In this document: piece by piece, positions 9,473 to 19,148 of the stretch
Layout: each line of letters begins with the position of its first letter
How positions within the stretch are numbered: position 1 is the first letter of the stretch
Source: Brachymonas denitrificans
Lineage (GTDB): Bacteria; Pseudomonadota; Gammaproteobacteria; Burkholderiales; Burkholderiaceae_C
Direction: 5' to 3'
DNA: 64,000 bases
Assembly (NCBI RefSeq): GCF_907163135.1
Contig: NZ_CAJQUA010000001.1
Coordinates: 2,641,001 to 2,705,000 of the forward strand
Notes under the pieces: generated by a model
The model's input: only the letters and a program-made list of their open reading frames with translations
What the model was told of the DNA's origin: nothing
Databases searched by the model: none
Made by a program: the position numbers and the translations under genes

Positions 9473-9526
9473 CTTGCGGGGCTTGCGGGGCTTGCGGGGC
9501 TTGCGGGGCTTGCGGGGCTTGCGGGG
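9473..9526. repeat. Six perfect tandem copies of a 9-bp unit (CTTGCGGGG)
   Basis: Six head-to-tail copies with no mismatch, followed by a degenerate seventh (tttgcgtct). They lie in the 175-bp gap between the acetyltransferase and glycosyltransferase genes, starting 38 bp upstream of the glycosyltransferase ATG. On the minus strand the unit reads Pro-Ala-Ser in the glycosyltransferase frame. Because the unit is 9 bp, changes in copy number would alter spacing but not frame. Confidence 0.95.
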
Positions 9527-9610
9527 TTTGCGTCTGGCAGGCATTGGGCCAATAGGCCTGGAAGATCCAAACAGTGGCCACGGCGCGTATGGGGTAGGGC
9601 ATGCGAGGCC

Positions 9611-10234
9611 TTAGTCGCGAGGCAGGGCGCCGGCCCAGCTCTCGTAAGCCGCCCGGTATTCGGGATGTGATGCCAGCCAGCGCGCATCCTGCGAGCGCGT
9701 GTCGCCTACCACCTGAGCGGGGTTGCCCGCCAGCACCGCAAAGTCCCCGAACGTGCCGCGTACGCGACTGCCAGCCGCCACCAGGCAGCCCTTGCCCAGC
9801 GTCGTCCCTGCCTCGATCACGCTGTGCGGACCGATAAAGCAATGCGCCCCAATCGCAATCGGTGCCCGGATATCACTCGGCTGGCTGCCATCGGCTGCCG
9901 CTTCTGGTGCGCCGGACAGCCGCGCCGCCACCCGCACGCTGCGATGCGTGCTGTGGCTGACGATGCTAATGAAATTTGTCACCTGCGTGCCGCGCCCGAT
10001 GCGCACGCCGTTGCTGGCCTCAATGAAATTGAAATGGCCGATGAACACGTCATCGTCCAGTTCCAGCCGGTCTTCGTGCTCGATGCAGGTGCTGGGCGAA
10101 ATGCGCGTCAGCGGCAGCGCACGGCTCTGCTGCATTTCACCGAACAGCATGCGGAAAAACAGCGCATGCCACGCACGGCGGCGCAGCCGGTTGAAGGCAG
10201 CGCGCAGGCGGAGCGAAGGGCTGGGGCTGGACAT
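9611..10234 (-). CDS. Left-handed beta-helix acyltransferase (WbbJ/maltose-acetyltransferase type)
   Basis: Probable O- or N-acetyltransferase acting on a sugar of the repeat unit; hexapeptide-repeat family, 207 residues. The first 45 residues are a basic helical segment. Repeats of the [LIV]-G-x4 type follow (VFIGHFNFI, VRIGRGTQV, IAIGAHCFIG, SVIEAGTTLG), with VSHSTH holding a candidate catalytic His. The tail is AVLAGNPAQVVGD, typical of this group. It lacks the N-terminal Rossmann domain of PglD, so it is less likely to be the bacillosamine N-acetyltransferase. Part of the minus-strand operon. Confidence 0.85.
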   Translation of the reverse strand: MSSPSPSLRLRAAFNRLRRRAWHALFFRMLFGEMQQSRALPLTRISPSTCIEHEDRLELDDDVFIGHFNFIEASNGVRIGRGTQVTNFISIVSHSTHRSVRVAARLSGAPEAAADGSQPSDIRAPIAIGAHCFIGPHSVIEAGTTLGKGCLVAAGSRVRGTFGDFAVLAGNPAQVVGDTRSQDARWLASHPEYRAAYESWAGALPRD

Positions 10235-10372
10235 AAGGGGCTATTGTCGGTGATCTGGAGCGCTCATCTGGACTGAAGCATCTCGATGCACGTCGTTTTC
10301 AGTGATTCGGCGGCGCTGCTCTGCAGCATGTCAAGGCGTGCCTGTTGTATTGGCCGACAACGCTGTGCCGTT

Positions 10373-11716
10373 TCATGGCATCTCCTCCACCAGTTCCTTC
10401 ACCCCGGGCTCGGCCGGATCCTGCGGCTCCGGCTCCGGAATCGCCGGCCAGAACGCCAGCCGCCAGAAATAGATGCCGAAATACAGCACCATCGCCGCAG
10501 ACACGGCCCAGGCTCCGGCGATCAGCCCGCCAAGGCGCAGCCCCAGCGCCAGCGCCAGCACAAACGCCAGCTGTCCCACCAGCGCCCAGCGGAAGGCCCA
10601 GCGCTGCGCTTTCCAGGCCATGGTCACCACCGCCAGCGGCGCAGCCACGAAATGGGCCGCGATATATGGTGCCAGCGCGCGTGCCAGTTCGCCGGCGTCG
10701 CGCCACTGCTCGCCAAACACCAGGTGGAACAGCCACGGCCCGGCAATCATCAGCACGGCCATCAGACTCAAGGCCACCGCCCCCAGCAGCAGCATGATCT
10801 GCCGCACGGCGCGCTGCGCATCGGCCGGCCGGGCGTTGGCCAGACGCGGATACAGCGCCTGCGACACGGCACTGCCCACCAGCGTGGCCGGCGCCTTCAG
10901 GTAGCGCAAGGCCAGCCCCCAGAAACCGGCGGCAGCCTCTCCGGACCAGGCAATCAGCAAGGCCACGGCCAGCGCATCCTGCAGCGTACCGAGAAAGGCG
11001 TGCGGGGTATTCAGCAGAGGGAAATCGCGGTATTTGGACGCAACACGGCGGAGGTCATCCGCTTGTATGGCATCGTTCGTCAACGGAAGATCCGGCTTGT
11101 CTTTGGGCAGCAACGGCAGCACGCCACGCCACCCAGCCGCAGGAGCAGGGCGCAGCAGCACCAGGCTGGCGATCATCGCCGCAGCGATCGGAGCGGCCAC
11201 CAGCGCCCAGGCCGATGCGCTGCCCGCAGGCGAACGCGCCTGCCACCACAGCGCGGCCCCCAGCAGCACCTGCAGCACCGCCGTGCCGCCATACTGCAGC
11301 ACCCGGCTGATCGCCAGCGCCCGGAAGCGCTGCGCCCGGTTGCTCCACATCGTCAGCAACTGCAGCAATCCCGCTGCCACCACCGCCAGCGGCAGCAGCC
11401 CGGGCAGCGGCAGATACCCCCAGCGATGCAGCGCCCACGCCAGCGGCAGGCTCAGCAGCAGCACGGCCAGCAAAATGCGCAGGCTCAGCGCCAGCAGACT
11501 GTCCGCCTCACGCGCCTCCCGCGCCATCGGCAGGGCGAACTCGTACCGCGCGCAGGCCACCACCGCCACGGTCGCGGCGATGGTGCTGAAACTGGTAAAC
11601 ACGCCGAACGCTTCCGGCGTAAACAGGCGCGTGATGACGGGCCCCAGCAGCAGGGGGATCAGCTGTGCCAGCGCACCGCCGGCGAGCAGCGTGAGGGTAG
11701 AGCGCAGCAGGCTCAT
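10373..11716 (-). CDS. Wzx-type polysaccharide flippase
   Basis: Polytopic inner-membrane protein (447 residues, about 12-14 hydrophobic helices) of the MATE/MVF polysaccharide-transporter family, expected to flip the undecaprenyl-linked repeat unit to the periplasm. The N-terminus LLAGGALAQLIPLLLGPVI and the segment TRLFTPEAFGVFTSFSTI are typical of Wzx proteins. Chosen ATG at 11716; the upstream extension is charged and would overlap nothing useful. Very GC-rich codon use, like its neighbours and unlike the second flippase at 27051-28280. Sits between wbpE-like and acetyltransferase genes. Confidence 0.88.
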   Translation of the reverse strand: MSLLRSTLTLLAGGALAQLIPLLLGPVITRLFTPEAFGVFTSFSTIAATVAVVACARYEFALPMAREAREADSLLALSLRILLAVLLLSLPLAWALHRWGYLPLPGLLPLAVVAAGLLQLLTMWSNRAQRFRALAISRVLQYGGTAVLQVLLGAALWWQARSPAGSASAWALVAAPIAAAMIASLVLLRPAPAAGWRGVLPLLPKDKPDLPLTNDAIQADDLRRVASKYRDFPLLNTPHAFLGTLQDALAVALLIAWSGEAAAGFWGLALRYLKAPATLVGSAVSQALYPRLANARPADAQRAVRQIMLLLGAVALSLMAVLMIAGPWLFHLVFGEQWRDAGELARALAPYIAAHFVAAPLAVVTMAWKAQRWAFRWALVGQLAFVLALALGLRLGGLIAGAWAVSAAMVLYFGIYFWRLAFWPAIPEPEPQDPAEPGVKELVEEMP

Positions 11717-11798
11717 GGGGCTTTGCGTGGTGGCGCCGCGGCGAACGGCCTGCTTGCGTTCGAGACGTCGTTCAGGTCCATGACAGGGCAATCCACCG

Positions 11799-12893
11799 TC
11801 ACTTGGCAGCCGCCTGCCTCAGCGCCTGCATCACCGCCTCCTGCTGCGCCAGCGTCAGGTCTGCGCTCATCGGCAGGCTCATCACTTCCGCGGCAAGGCG
11901 GTCCGCCACCGGAGTGGGGCGCTCGCACAGGCCGGCGTAGGCCGGCTGGCGGTTCATCGGTACGGGGTAGTGCACGGCCGTCGGAACGCCGGCAGCCTTC
12001 AGGCGCTCTTGAATCTGATCGCGGTTGGGCACACGCACCGTGTACTGCCCGAACACGCTGTTGCGGTCCGCGCGCTGGTGCACGCGCGCAATGCCGGCCG
12101 CGTCGCACGCGGCGTTGTACAGCTGTCCGCGCACCAGGCGCTCCTGCAGCTCCCAGTCAAAGCGCTCCAGCTTGGCCAGCACGATGGCGCACTGCAGCGT
12201 GTCCATGCGCCCGCCCACGCCCACGCGGGTGTGCGTGTAGCGCTTGCTTTGGCCGTGGATGCGAATCTCGCGGCAGGCCTGCGCCAGCGCGTCATCATTG
12301 GTAAAAATCGCGCCGCCGTCGCCATAGCAGCCCAGCGGCTTGCTCGGGAAAAAGCTGGTGCAGCCGAAGGTGCTCAGGTTGCAGCTCTGGCGATCGCGGT
12401 AGATGGCGCCGAAACTCTGCGCTGCATCCTCGATCACCGGCAGCTTGCCATGGCGCGCCGCGATGGCGTTGATGGCGTCCATGTCAGGCACCTGCCCGTA
12501 CAAGCTCACCGGCATGATGGCGCGCGTGCGCGGCGTGATGGCGGCCTCGATCTGCGTGGCGTCGATCAGGCCGGTGTCTTCCTCCACATCCACCCACACC
12601 GGGATCCCTCCCAACAGCAGAATCACCTCGGCCGTGGCGGCAAAGGTGAACGGCGTGGTGATCACCTCGTCGCCCGGCTTCAGGCCGAGCGCCATCAGGC
12701 TGATCAGCAGCGCTTCGGTGCCGCTGGATACCGTAATGCAATGCCTGGCGCCCGTGCGCTCGGCCAGCGCGGCTTCCAGTTCTGCCACTTCGGGCCCCAT
12801 GATGTACTGGCCATGGTCCAGCACGCGCTGCATGCGTTCGGCGACGCGGTCTTTCAGCGCGGCGTATTGGGTCTTGAGGTCGATGAAATCCAT
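11799..12893 (-). CDS. wbpE: UDP-2-acetamido-3-oxo-uronate aminotransferase, WbpE/WlbC-like
   Basis: PLP-dependent DegT/DnrJ-family aminotransferase expected to transfer an amino group from glutamate to C3 of the 3-keto uronic acid made by the WbpB-like enzyme. It starts MDFIDLKTQY as WbpE/WlbC proteins do. Other motifs are SSGTEALLISL, IEDAAQSFGA (Asp for the cofactor) and FFPSKPLGCYGDGGA with the Schiff-base lysine. 364 residues from the ATG at 12893. The partner genes wbpD and wbpB follow upstream, separated by toxin-antitoxin-like genes. Pathway assignment rests on family plus the co-occurrence of all three enzymes. Confidence 0.9.
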   Translation of the reverse strand: MDFIDLKTQYAALKDRVAERMQRVLDHGQYIMGPEVAELEAALAERTGARHCITVSSGTEALLISLMALGLKPGDEVITTPFTFAATAEVILLLGGIPVWVDVEEDTGLIDATQIEAAITPRTRAIMPVSLYGQVPDMDAINAIAARHGKLPVIEDAAQSFGAIYRDRQSCNLSTFGCTSFFPSKPLGCYGDGGAIFTNDDALAQACREIRIHGQSKRYTHTRVGVGGRMDTLQCAIVLAKLERFDWELQERLVRGQLYNAACDAAGIARVHQRADRNSVFGQYTVRVPNRDQIQERLKAAGVPTAVHYPVPMNRQPAYAGLCERPTPVADRLAAEVMSLPMSADLTLAQQEAVMQALRQAAAK

Positions 12894-12917
12894 TTTGATC
12901 AATTGTGGGTGGTGCAT

Positions 12918-13508
12918 TCATGCCTCGGAAGCATGGAGATCCAAGGCGGACCTGATCCATTCAGGCACCGGCTTATCCAACTCAGAAAAAGCACTGTCTG
13001 CGTACACGACATACGGGTGCATGGGCTTGCTCCAGTTGTCGTAGATGAATGCAATGTCGACGAGCGGCAGAACCTTTGGCAAGTTTTTGAGGCTTTCCGT
13101 GTAGCGTCGACGAACCACGTCTGGATCAATGAAGTGCAATCCGCGTTCGGCGCGCTCGCGAACCCGTTCAATATTGCACTGGGGGTCAGGCAACCCAACG
13201 TAGTGCAATTCGATCCAGTAGCCGGCATCCCTGGCTTCCTTGATCCGGTGCAGGATGGTAATTCCGGAAAGCGTGGTTTCAAGCGAAAAGCTTTTGCGGC
13301 TTGCAACGACCTTGCGAAAGCGCCTTAGTGTCTCTTTTGCAGCCTGGATATCAACGGAGCGGGGATTCCGGGGCTCAATTTCGCGCGCAACGGCATCGGG
13401 ATCGAGATGCAGCATGTCTGGATACGTATCCTGCTGCCGCTCCCGCATGGTAGATTTGCCGGCGCCGTTAGCACCGGAGTAGAACACCGCGAGGGGAGGC
13501 TGTTTCAT
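12918..13508 (-). CDS. Zeta-toxin-like P-loop kinase
   Basis: 196-residue ATPase/kinase resembling the zeta toxin family, whose known members phosphorylate UDP-N-acetyl sugars and block wall synthesis. Walker A is GANGAGKST (residues 12-20), followed by LDPDAVAREI and a FSLETTLSG segment, which match the zeta substrate-binding region. Many chromosomal zeta-like proteins are kinases of unproved toxicity, so toxin function is inference. Its ATG overlaps the stop of a small upstream gene by ATGA, as in a two-gene module. It sits between the wbpE-like and wbpD-like genes and, having the same strand, is probably co-transcribed. Confidence 0.85.
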   Translation of the reverse strand: MKQPPLAVFYSGANGAGKSTMRERQQDTYPDMLHLDPDAVAREIEPRNPRSVDIQAAKETLRRFRKVVASRKSFSLETTLSGITILHRIKEARDAGYWIELHYVGLPDPQCNIERVRERAERGLHFIDPDVVRRRYTESLKNLPKVLPLVDIAFIYDNWSKPMHPYVVYADSAFSELDKPVPEWIRSALDLHASEA

Positions 13509-13738
13509 TGCGTGCGCATTTTGCGCAGGACGACACTCCGGCCATCAGGATAGTGACGCACGATTTGCCCATTCGCATCCGGCTCCACGATGGAGTGATG
13601 CTTGCGATACTCCGCAAAATACGCCTCTGATCGCTGAGCTGTTTGCAGCGCGCGTGCAACAGCTTGCAAAGCCAGATGCTGCGGTGAAGTTGGATGGGCT
13701 TTCATGGACTCGTGTGACTCTTGCAATTGCCAAGGCAT
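13505..13738 (-). CDS. Small protein, putative antitoxin of the zeta-like module
   Basis: 77 residues from the ATG at 13738, or 66 from the ATG at 13705 (MKAHPTS); neither has a clear ribosome site. No recognised domain. The middle is helical and charged (SEAYFAEYRKHHSIVEP) and the end is a hairpin-like basic strand (VRHYPDGRSVVLRKM). The ATGA overlap with the zeta-like gene, its small size and its position directly upstream fit an antitoxin role, but it does not look like the classical epsilon antitoxin. Function is therefore a context guess. Confidence 0.6.
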   Translation of the reverse strand: MPWQLQESHESMKAHPTSPQHLALQAVARALQTAQRSEAYFAEYRKHHSIVEPDANGQIVRHYPDGRSVVLRKMRTQ

Positions 13739-13767
13739 TGTAAAGCTCAGGGGTGCATCCCGCCAGC

Positions 13768-14361
13768 TTACGGTCTTTCCTGTAGTGTCACAGTGCGCCC
13801 GGCCAGCAGATACCGCTCGCCTGTATGCGGGCAAACCGCCTCTTTTTCGCCTTCCAGCGGCAACTCCAGCCGCTCCCCAAACCGGCTCATCCAGCCGATC
13901 TGCCGCGCCGGCACGCCCACCACCAGCGCAAAATCCGGCACGTCCTTCTGCACCACGGCCCCGGCACCGACAAAGGCGTAGCGCCCCACCGTGCTGCCAC
14001 ACACGATGGTGGCATTGGCGCCAATCGTGGCGCCCTGTTTCACCAGCGTACGCCGGTATTCGTCCTTGCGCGTCACGGCCGAGCGCGGGTTGTACACATT
14101 GGTAAACACCATGCTCGGCCCGCAGAACACGTCATCCTCCAGCGTCACGGCGTCATACACGCTCACGTTGTTCTGAATCTTGACGTTGTTGCCGATCACC
14201 ACATCGTTGCCGACAAACACGTTCTGCCCCAACGAGCAGCGCTCGCCAATCCGCGCGCCGGCGCAGACATGCACCCAGTGCCAGATGCGGGTGCCAGCGC
14301 CGATGCGGGCGCCTTCGTCGACGATGGCGGTGGGATGGATGGAGAAGGATAGGGACACCAT
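13768..14361 (-). CDS. wbpD: UDP-2-acetamido-3-amino-uronate N-acetyltransferase, WbpD/WlbB-like
   Basis: Hexapeptide-repeat acetyltransferase that uses acetyl-CoA to acetylate the C3 amino group made by WbpE, giving a 2,3-diacetamido uronic acid. 197 residues. Near-continuous left-handed beta-helix repeats run from residue 8 to 150 ([38 protein letters not shown]). The FTNVYNPRS loop and the late [17 protein letters not shown] segments match WbpD/WlbB. The start is supported by a gagga site upstream. Lies 29 bp upstream of the small antitoxin-like gene and 6 bp downstream of the PIN gene. Confidence 0.9.
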   Translation of the reverse strand: MVSLSFSIHPTAIVDEGARIGAGTRIWHWVHVCAGARIGERCSLGQNVFVGNDVVIGNNVKIQNNVSVYDAVTLEDDVFCGPSMVFTNVYNPRSAVTRKDEYRRTLVKQGATIGANATIVCGSTVGRYAFVGAGAVVQKDVPDFALVVGVPARQIGWMSRFGERLELPLEGEKEAVCPHTGERYLLAGRTVTLQERP

Positions 14362-14367
14362 GGATCC

Positions 14368-14865
14368 TCAAGATTGTGATTCGTAAGCTGCCAGTTGTCT
14401 TTCGGACTCAGCCCAGGGCAAGCGTCTGCCCTGGTCGCGCATTTTCTGCAGCGCGGCGCGGGCCACCTGCGCCGTAATGCGTTGTTGATGCACCATTTCC
14501 ATCAGCAACCAAACACTTCCCTTTACCTCGACTGACTCTGTCTCCGCGGCTTTCCGTAACGCCCTGTCGCCGGTCAGAAGGGGGCAGCCATGCTTGCGTG
14601 CCAGAATCAGAGCAAACAGATCGTTGCGACTAGGGACACGATATGCCTTGCCAAGCGATAGCACCTTGCTGATGTCTTCAGCGTCCATGGTATGTATCAG
14701 CAGACCCAAGTGAGGCAAATCGCTTTGCATTGCCTCCAGCTCTTCATGGTAGAGAATATCCGGAACTGCGAATGTGCAGTCCAGGCTGAAGATGGGGAGC
14801 AACAGTCCACCAGCCTCCATGTCAATCAGGATGTTCGCGTCACTAATCAAGAGCAGCATGCTCAT
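14368..14865 (-). CDS. PIN-domain protein, probable toxin
   Basis: 165-residue protein resembling PIN-fold ribonucleases. The acidic metal-binding residues are visible: Asp9 and Asp15 (SDANILIDME), a mid Glu (EELEAM), Asp in RNDLFALILA and Asp in LLTGDRALRKAA. A C-terminal helical tail of about 45 residues extends beyond the core. The start codon lies inside the 3' end of the Xre-ImmA gene (23-bp overlap), typical of a coupled module in which the upstream gene controls the toxin. Known PIN toxins cut tRNA or mRNA; the target here is unknown. Confidence 0.82.
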   Translation of the reverse strand: MSMLLLISDANILIDMEAGGLLLPIFSLDCTFAVPDILYHEELEAMQSDLPHLGLLIHTMDAEDISKVLSLGKAYRVPSRNDLFALILARKHGCPLLTGDRALRKAAETESVEVKGSVWLLMEMVHQQRITAQVARAALQKMRDQGRRLPWAESERQLAAYESQS

Positions 14866-15907
14866 CCTTGACGATGCGGAACTCCTTCAGCTGAAGCAGG
14901 GACATGCTCAGCAGCTCTGCTGCCTTGGATTCGCCAATGCAATCTTCGGCCAATGCACGCAAAACCCAGTGCTGGAACAGCTGCGCTTCTTCAGAAGGGT
15001 AGGCAGGGCCGGGTTCCACCCGCCGCCATCCTTTCATGCTGAACAATCGGGCATACCGGGTACGGTATGCCTCCGAGATGATGCCCAGATCCAGCGCACG
15101 GTACAGAATGCCTGCCATTGACAGGCCAAATTCACTTTTAAGAAGTGACAGTTCCTTCATTTCAATGGATGTGCGATGCGTGCCCAAGGTGAAGAAAACT
15201 GCGGGCCGCGGAAACAGAAAAGCGCCGGCAAAACGGTTACAGGCACGCTCTTCGTCCAGTTCTTCGGCGAGCCGGCCACCCAACATCAAATGCCCCAGCT
15301 CATGGGCCAGCGTGAAGCGTTGCCGATCGCCTGGCCAGTGCCGTCCGACAACCACAACCGGCTTGCCTTGAACATGCGCAGCCAGTCCATCAAACTTCTG
15401 ATCGGCATCGCCATCGACCATGAAAACGCGAATACCCCAGGCTTCGAGCACGTCTACCAGCGAGGGAATGGCATCCAGCCCAAGCTGCCAGGCGCCGCGC
15501 ACTGATTCTGCAGCAGTCTCAATTTCGTCCCATCGCGTGATCCGATCAGGCAAACCCTCGATGGGCTCAAATGCGCGGGTGCAGGCGGGCGCGAACAGTG
15601 ACTCCAGCTCCAGACGACGTTCGATCAGGTCAAGCAACTCGTGCGTGATGGCCTGCAAGCGCTTTTTCGGCAGTGTGCTTCGCTTGCGGTACTCTACGGT
15701 TTCTAGTGTCACCTCTTCCTGCAGGAAGAAATATTCCGTGCGTACATTCAGCGCGCGAGCCAGACGCAGCAGCGTTGCCGAATCCGGCACATTGTTGCCA
15801 TCCTCGTATTTCTGGATGGCAGTGTGCGACAAGCCGATGCGCTCGCCCAAAGCGCGCAAGGAAAGTCCGGCGGCCTTGCGTGCGCGCTGGAGTCGTGTAC
15901 CAAGCAT
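14843..15907 (-). CDS. Xre-family regulator fused to ImmA/IrrE-type metallopeptidase, probable antitoxin
   Basis: 354-residue two-domain protein. Residues 6-60 are a Cro/CI-type helix-turn-helix (GLSLRALGERIGLSHTAIQKYEDG). Residues about 150-270 form a zinc peptidase domain with AHELGHLML (His202, Glu203, His206) and the downstream ERACNRFAGAFLFP motif. The Xre plus ImmA/IrrE combination is a known antitoxin/regulator architecture. It overlaps the PIN gene and has an inverted repeat just upstream of its start (15923-15959), consistent with autoregulation. No integrase or phage genes are nearby, so an ICE/phage repressor role is less likely. Confidence 0.88.
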   Translation of the reverse strand: MLGTRLQRARKAAGLSLRALGERIGLSHTAIQKYEDGNNVPDSATLLRLARALNVRTEYFFLQEEVTLETVEYRKRSTLPKKRLQAITHELLDLIERRLELESLFAPACTRAFEPIEGLPDRITRWDEIETAAESVRGAWQLGLDAIPSLVDVLEAWGIRVFMVDGDADQKFDGLAAHVQGKPVVVVGRHWPGDRQRFTLAHELGHLMLGGRLAEELDEERACNRFAGAFLFPRPAVFFTLGTHRTSIEMKELSLLKSEFGLSMAGILYRALDLGIISEAYRTRYARLFSMKGWRRVEPGPAYPSEEAQLFQHWVLRALAEDCIGESKAAELLSMSLLQLKEFRIVKDEHAALD

Positions 15908-15922
15908 GCCAAGCCTCCCGAA

Positions 15923-15959
15923 GTTTACAAAAAATCAATATAGTCCAAAGATTGTAAAC
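15923..15959. promoter_or_regulatory. Perfect 8-bp inverted repeat upstream of the Xre-ImmA/PIN module, candidate operator
   Basis: The arms GTTTACAA (15923-15930) and TTGTAAAC (15952-15959) are exact reverse complements separated by 21 bp of AT-rich sequence, starting 15 bp upstream of the regulator's ATG. The region contains a TATATT that could be a minus-strand -10 element, but no good -35 at the right distance was found. The placement suggests binding by the module's own Xre protein. Confidence 0.6.
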
Positions 15960-16041
15960 GCTTGAGCAGTGGAGTGCAACGCTGGAGGGTAATGGGCGGC
16001 GGCGTTACCAACACCGTGGGCATCTGCCGCGCGGGCCCGTC

Positions 16042-17034
<993 letters not shown>

Positions 17035-17135
17035 CTATTGTGCGCCTTCCCGGCCCGCGCCGTCGCGGTATAGTTGACGATGACTTCCGCCGCTGCCTTT
17101 GCGGTAGCGCTCACTACCTTCTTTCATCCGTCGCC

Positions 17136-18026
17136 ATGACAGACCTCACCCAGCTCGACCCCCGCGCCAAGGCCGAAATCCTCTCCCAGGCCATGCCCTA
17201 CATCCGCCAGTTCCACGGCAAGACCATGGTCATCAAGTACGGCGGCAATGCCATGACCGACCCGGCGCTGCAAAAGGCCTTTGCCGAAGACATCGTGCTG
17301 CTCAAGCTGGTCGGCATCAACCCGGTGGTGGTGCACGGCGGCGGCCCGCAGATCGAGTCGGCGCTCAAGCGCCTGGGCAAGCAGGGCCACTTCATCCAGG
17401 GCATGCGCGTGACCGACGACGAAACCATGGAAGTGGTGGAATGGGTGCTGGCCGGCGAAGTGCAGCAGGACATCGTCGGCCTGATCAACCAGGCCGGCGG
17501 CAAGGCCGTGGGCCTCACCGGCCGCGACGGCGCCATGATCCGCGCACACAAGCTGCGCCTGAAAGACCAGGACGACCCGAGCAAGGAACACGACGTCGGC
17601 CAGGTGGGCGACATCGAGGTGATCGACCCCAGCGTGGTCAAGGCCCTGCAGGATGACCAGTTCATCCCCGTGGTCAGCCCGATCGGCTTTGGCGCGCAGA
17701 ACGAGAGCTACAACATCAACGCCGACGTGGTCGCTGCCGCGCTGGCCACCAACCTGCAGGCTGAAAAACTGCTGATGCTGACCAACATCGCCGGCGTGCT
17801 GGACAAGCAGGGCCAGTTGCTGACCGAGCTGTCTGCCGCGCAGATCGACGCGCTATGCGCCGACGGCACCATCTCCGGCGGCATGATTCCCAAGATCGCC
17901 GGCGCGCTGGATGCAGCCAAGCGCGGCGTGAAGGCTGTGCACATCATCGACGGGCGTGTGCCGCACAGCATGCTGCTGGAAGTGCTGACGGATCAGGCGT
18001 TCGGGACGATGATTCGGGCGGAGTGA
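17136..18026 (+). CDS. argB: Acetylglutamate kinase
   Basis: Second enzyme of arginine synthesis: phosphorylates N-acetylglutamate with ATP, cytosolic, amino acid kinase family. 296 residues from the ATG at 17136 (MTDLTQLD), the normal length. Motifs are VIKYGGNAM (ATP-site lysine and glycines), [10 protein letters not shown], and the late [18 protein letters not shown] with the second catalytic Lys. The longer open frame upstream lacks conservation. It lies alone between the two polysaccharide clusters, 45 bp ahead of rfbB on the same strand, so some read-through into the rhamnose genes is possible. Confidence 0.97.
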   Translation: MTDLTQLDPRAKAEILSQAMPYIRQFHGKTMVIKYGGNAMTDPALQKAFAEDIVLLKLVGINPVVVHGGGPQIESALKRLGKQGHFIQGMRVTDDETMEVVEWVLAGEVQQDIVGLINQAGGKAVGLTGRDGAMIRAHKLRLKDQDDPSKEHDVGQVGDIEVIDPSVVKALQDDQFIPVVSPIGFGAQNESYNINADVVAAALATNLQAEKLLMLTNIAGVLDKQGQLLTELSAAQIDALCADGTISGGMIPKIAGALDAAKRGVKAVHIIDGRVPHSMLLEVLTDQAFGTMIRAE

Positions 18027-18071
18027 GCTATTGGCCGGTTGCGGATGCCGTTCCGCAACCAGAATTGACGC

Positions 18072-19148
18072 ATGATCCTCATCACAGGCGGAGCCGGCTT
18101 CATCGGCGGCAATTTCGTTCTCGACTGGCTGGCGCAGTGCGACGAGCCGGTCATCAACCTCGACAAGCTTACCTACGCCGGCAATCTCGAAACGCTTGCG
18201 CCCCTGCAGGGCGATCCACGCCACACCTTCGTCCAGGGCGACATCGGTGACCGCGCCCTGGTCGAACAGCTGCTGCACACCTGCCGCCCCCGTGCCGTGC
18301 TGCACTTCGCCGCAGAAAGCCATGTAGACCAGTCCATCCAGGGCCCGGATGCATTCGTCCAGACCAATATAGTCGGCACCTTCCACCTGCTCGAAGCCGC
18401 TCGCAGCTATTGCAACAGCCTGCCCCAGGCAGAGCGCGCCGCCTTCCGCTTCCTGCACATCTCCACCGACGAGGTCTACGGCAGCCTCCCACCCGACGCA
18501 CCGGCCTTCGCCGAAACGCACAGCTACGCCCCCAATAGCCCCTACAGCGCCAGCAAGGCAGCCAGTGATCATCTGGCGCGTGCGTGGCATCGCACCTACG
18601 GCTTGCCGGTAATCACCACCCACTGCAGCAACAACTACGGCCCCTGGCAGTTTCCCGAAAAACTCATCCCGCTGATGATCGTCAACGCGCTGGTCGGCAA
18701 GCCGCTGCCGATCTATGGCGACGGCATGCACATCCGCGACTGGCTGTATGTGCAGGACCACTGCCGCGCCCTGCGCCGCGTGCTGGAGGCCGGCCAGCCG
18801 GGCGAAAGCTACAACATCGGCGGCTGGAACGAAAAGCCCAACCTCGAAATCGTGCAAACCCTGTGCCACCAGCTCGATAGGCTGCACCCCCGCGCAGATG
18901 GCAAGAGCTACGACACGCAGATCACCTTCGTGCCGGACCGCCCCGGCCACGACCGCCGCTATGCCATCGATGCCCGCAAGATCGAGCGCGAACTCGGCTG
19001 GCAGCCGGCCGAAACCTTCGCAACCGGCATCGCCAGGACCGTGCAATGGTATCTGCAGCATCCTGACTGGGTGGCCAATATCCAGAGCGGGGCGTACCGA
19101 GCGCAGGCGGGCGCAACCGCCAACACCGCTGCGAAGGCAGTGCCATGA
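18072..19148 (+). CDS. rfbB: dTDP-glucose 4,6-dehydratase
   Basis: Second step of dTDP-L-rhamnose synthesis: NAD-dependent dehydration of dTDP-glucose to the 4-keto-6-deoxy sugar. Extended SDR family, 358 residues. [11 protein letters not shown] is the NAD motif, STDEVYGSL carries the catalytic Asp-Glu pair, and [10 protein letters not shown] the Tyr/Lys. [17 protein letters not shown] is the diagnostic substrate loop. First of the compact rfbBDAC operon; its stop overlaps the rfbD start (ATGA). Confidence 0.97.
   Translation: MILITGGAGFIGGNFVLDWLAQCDEPVINLDKLTYAGNLETLAPLQGDPRHTFVQGDIGDRALVEQLLHTCRPRAVLHFAAESHVDQSIQGPDAFVQTNIVGTFHLLEAARSYCNSLPQAERAAFRFLHISTDEVYGSLPPDAPAFAETHSYAPNSPYSASKAASDHLARAWHRTYGLPVITTHCSNNYGPWQFPEKLIPLMIVNALVGKPLPIYGDGMHIRDWLYVQDHCRALRRVLEAGQPGESYNIGGWNEKPNLEIVQTLCHQLDRLHPRADGKSYDTQITFVPDRPGHDRRYAIDARKIERELGWQPAETFATGIARTVQWYLQHPDWVANIQSGAYRAQAGATANTAAKAVP

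Noticed and set aside
9473..9526. CRISPR array
   Set aside because: Copies abut with no spacers and the unit is 9 bp; a simple tandem repeat. The same holds for 63410-63458.
10286..12304. Long plus-strand open frame of about 670 codons
   Set aside because: Runs opposite the flippase and wbpE-like genes; its Arg/Gln/Pro-rich translation is the usual shadow of GC-rich genes. Similar shadows at 4019-5380 and 59225-61375 were dropped.
14843..15907. Phage or ICE repressor of the ImmR/ImmA type
   Set aside because: HTH and peptidase are in one protein, the partner is a PIN protein, and no integrase, excisionase or phage gene is near.
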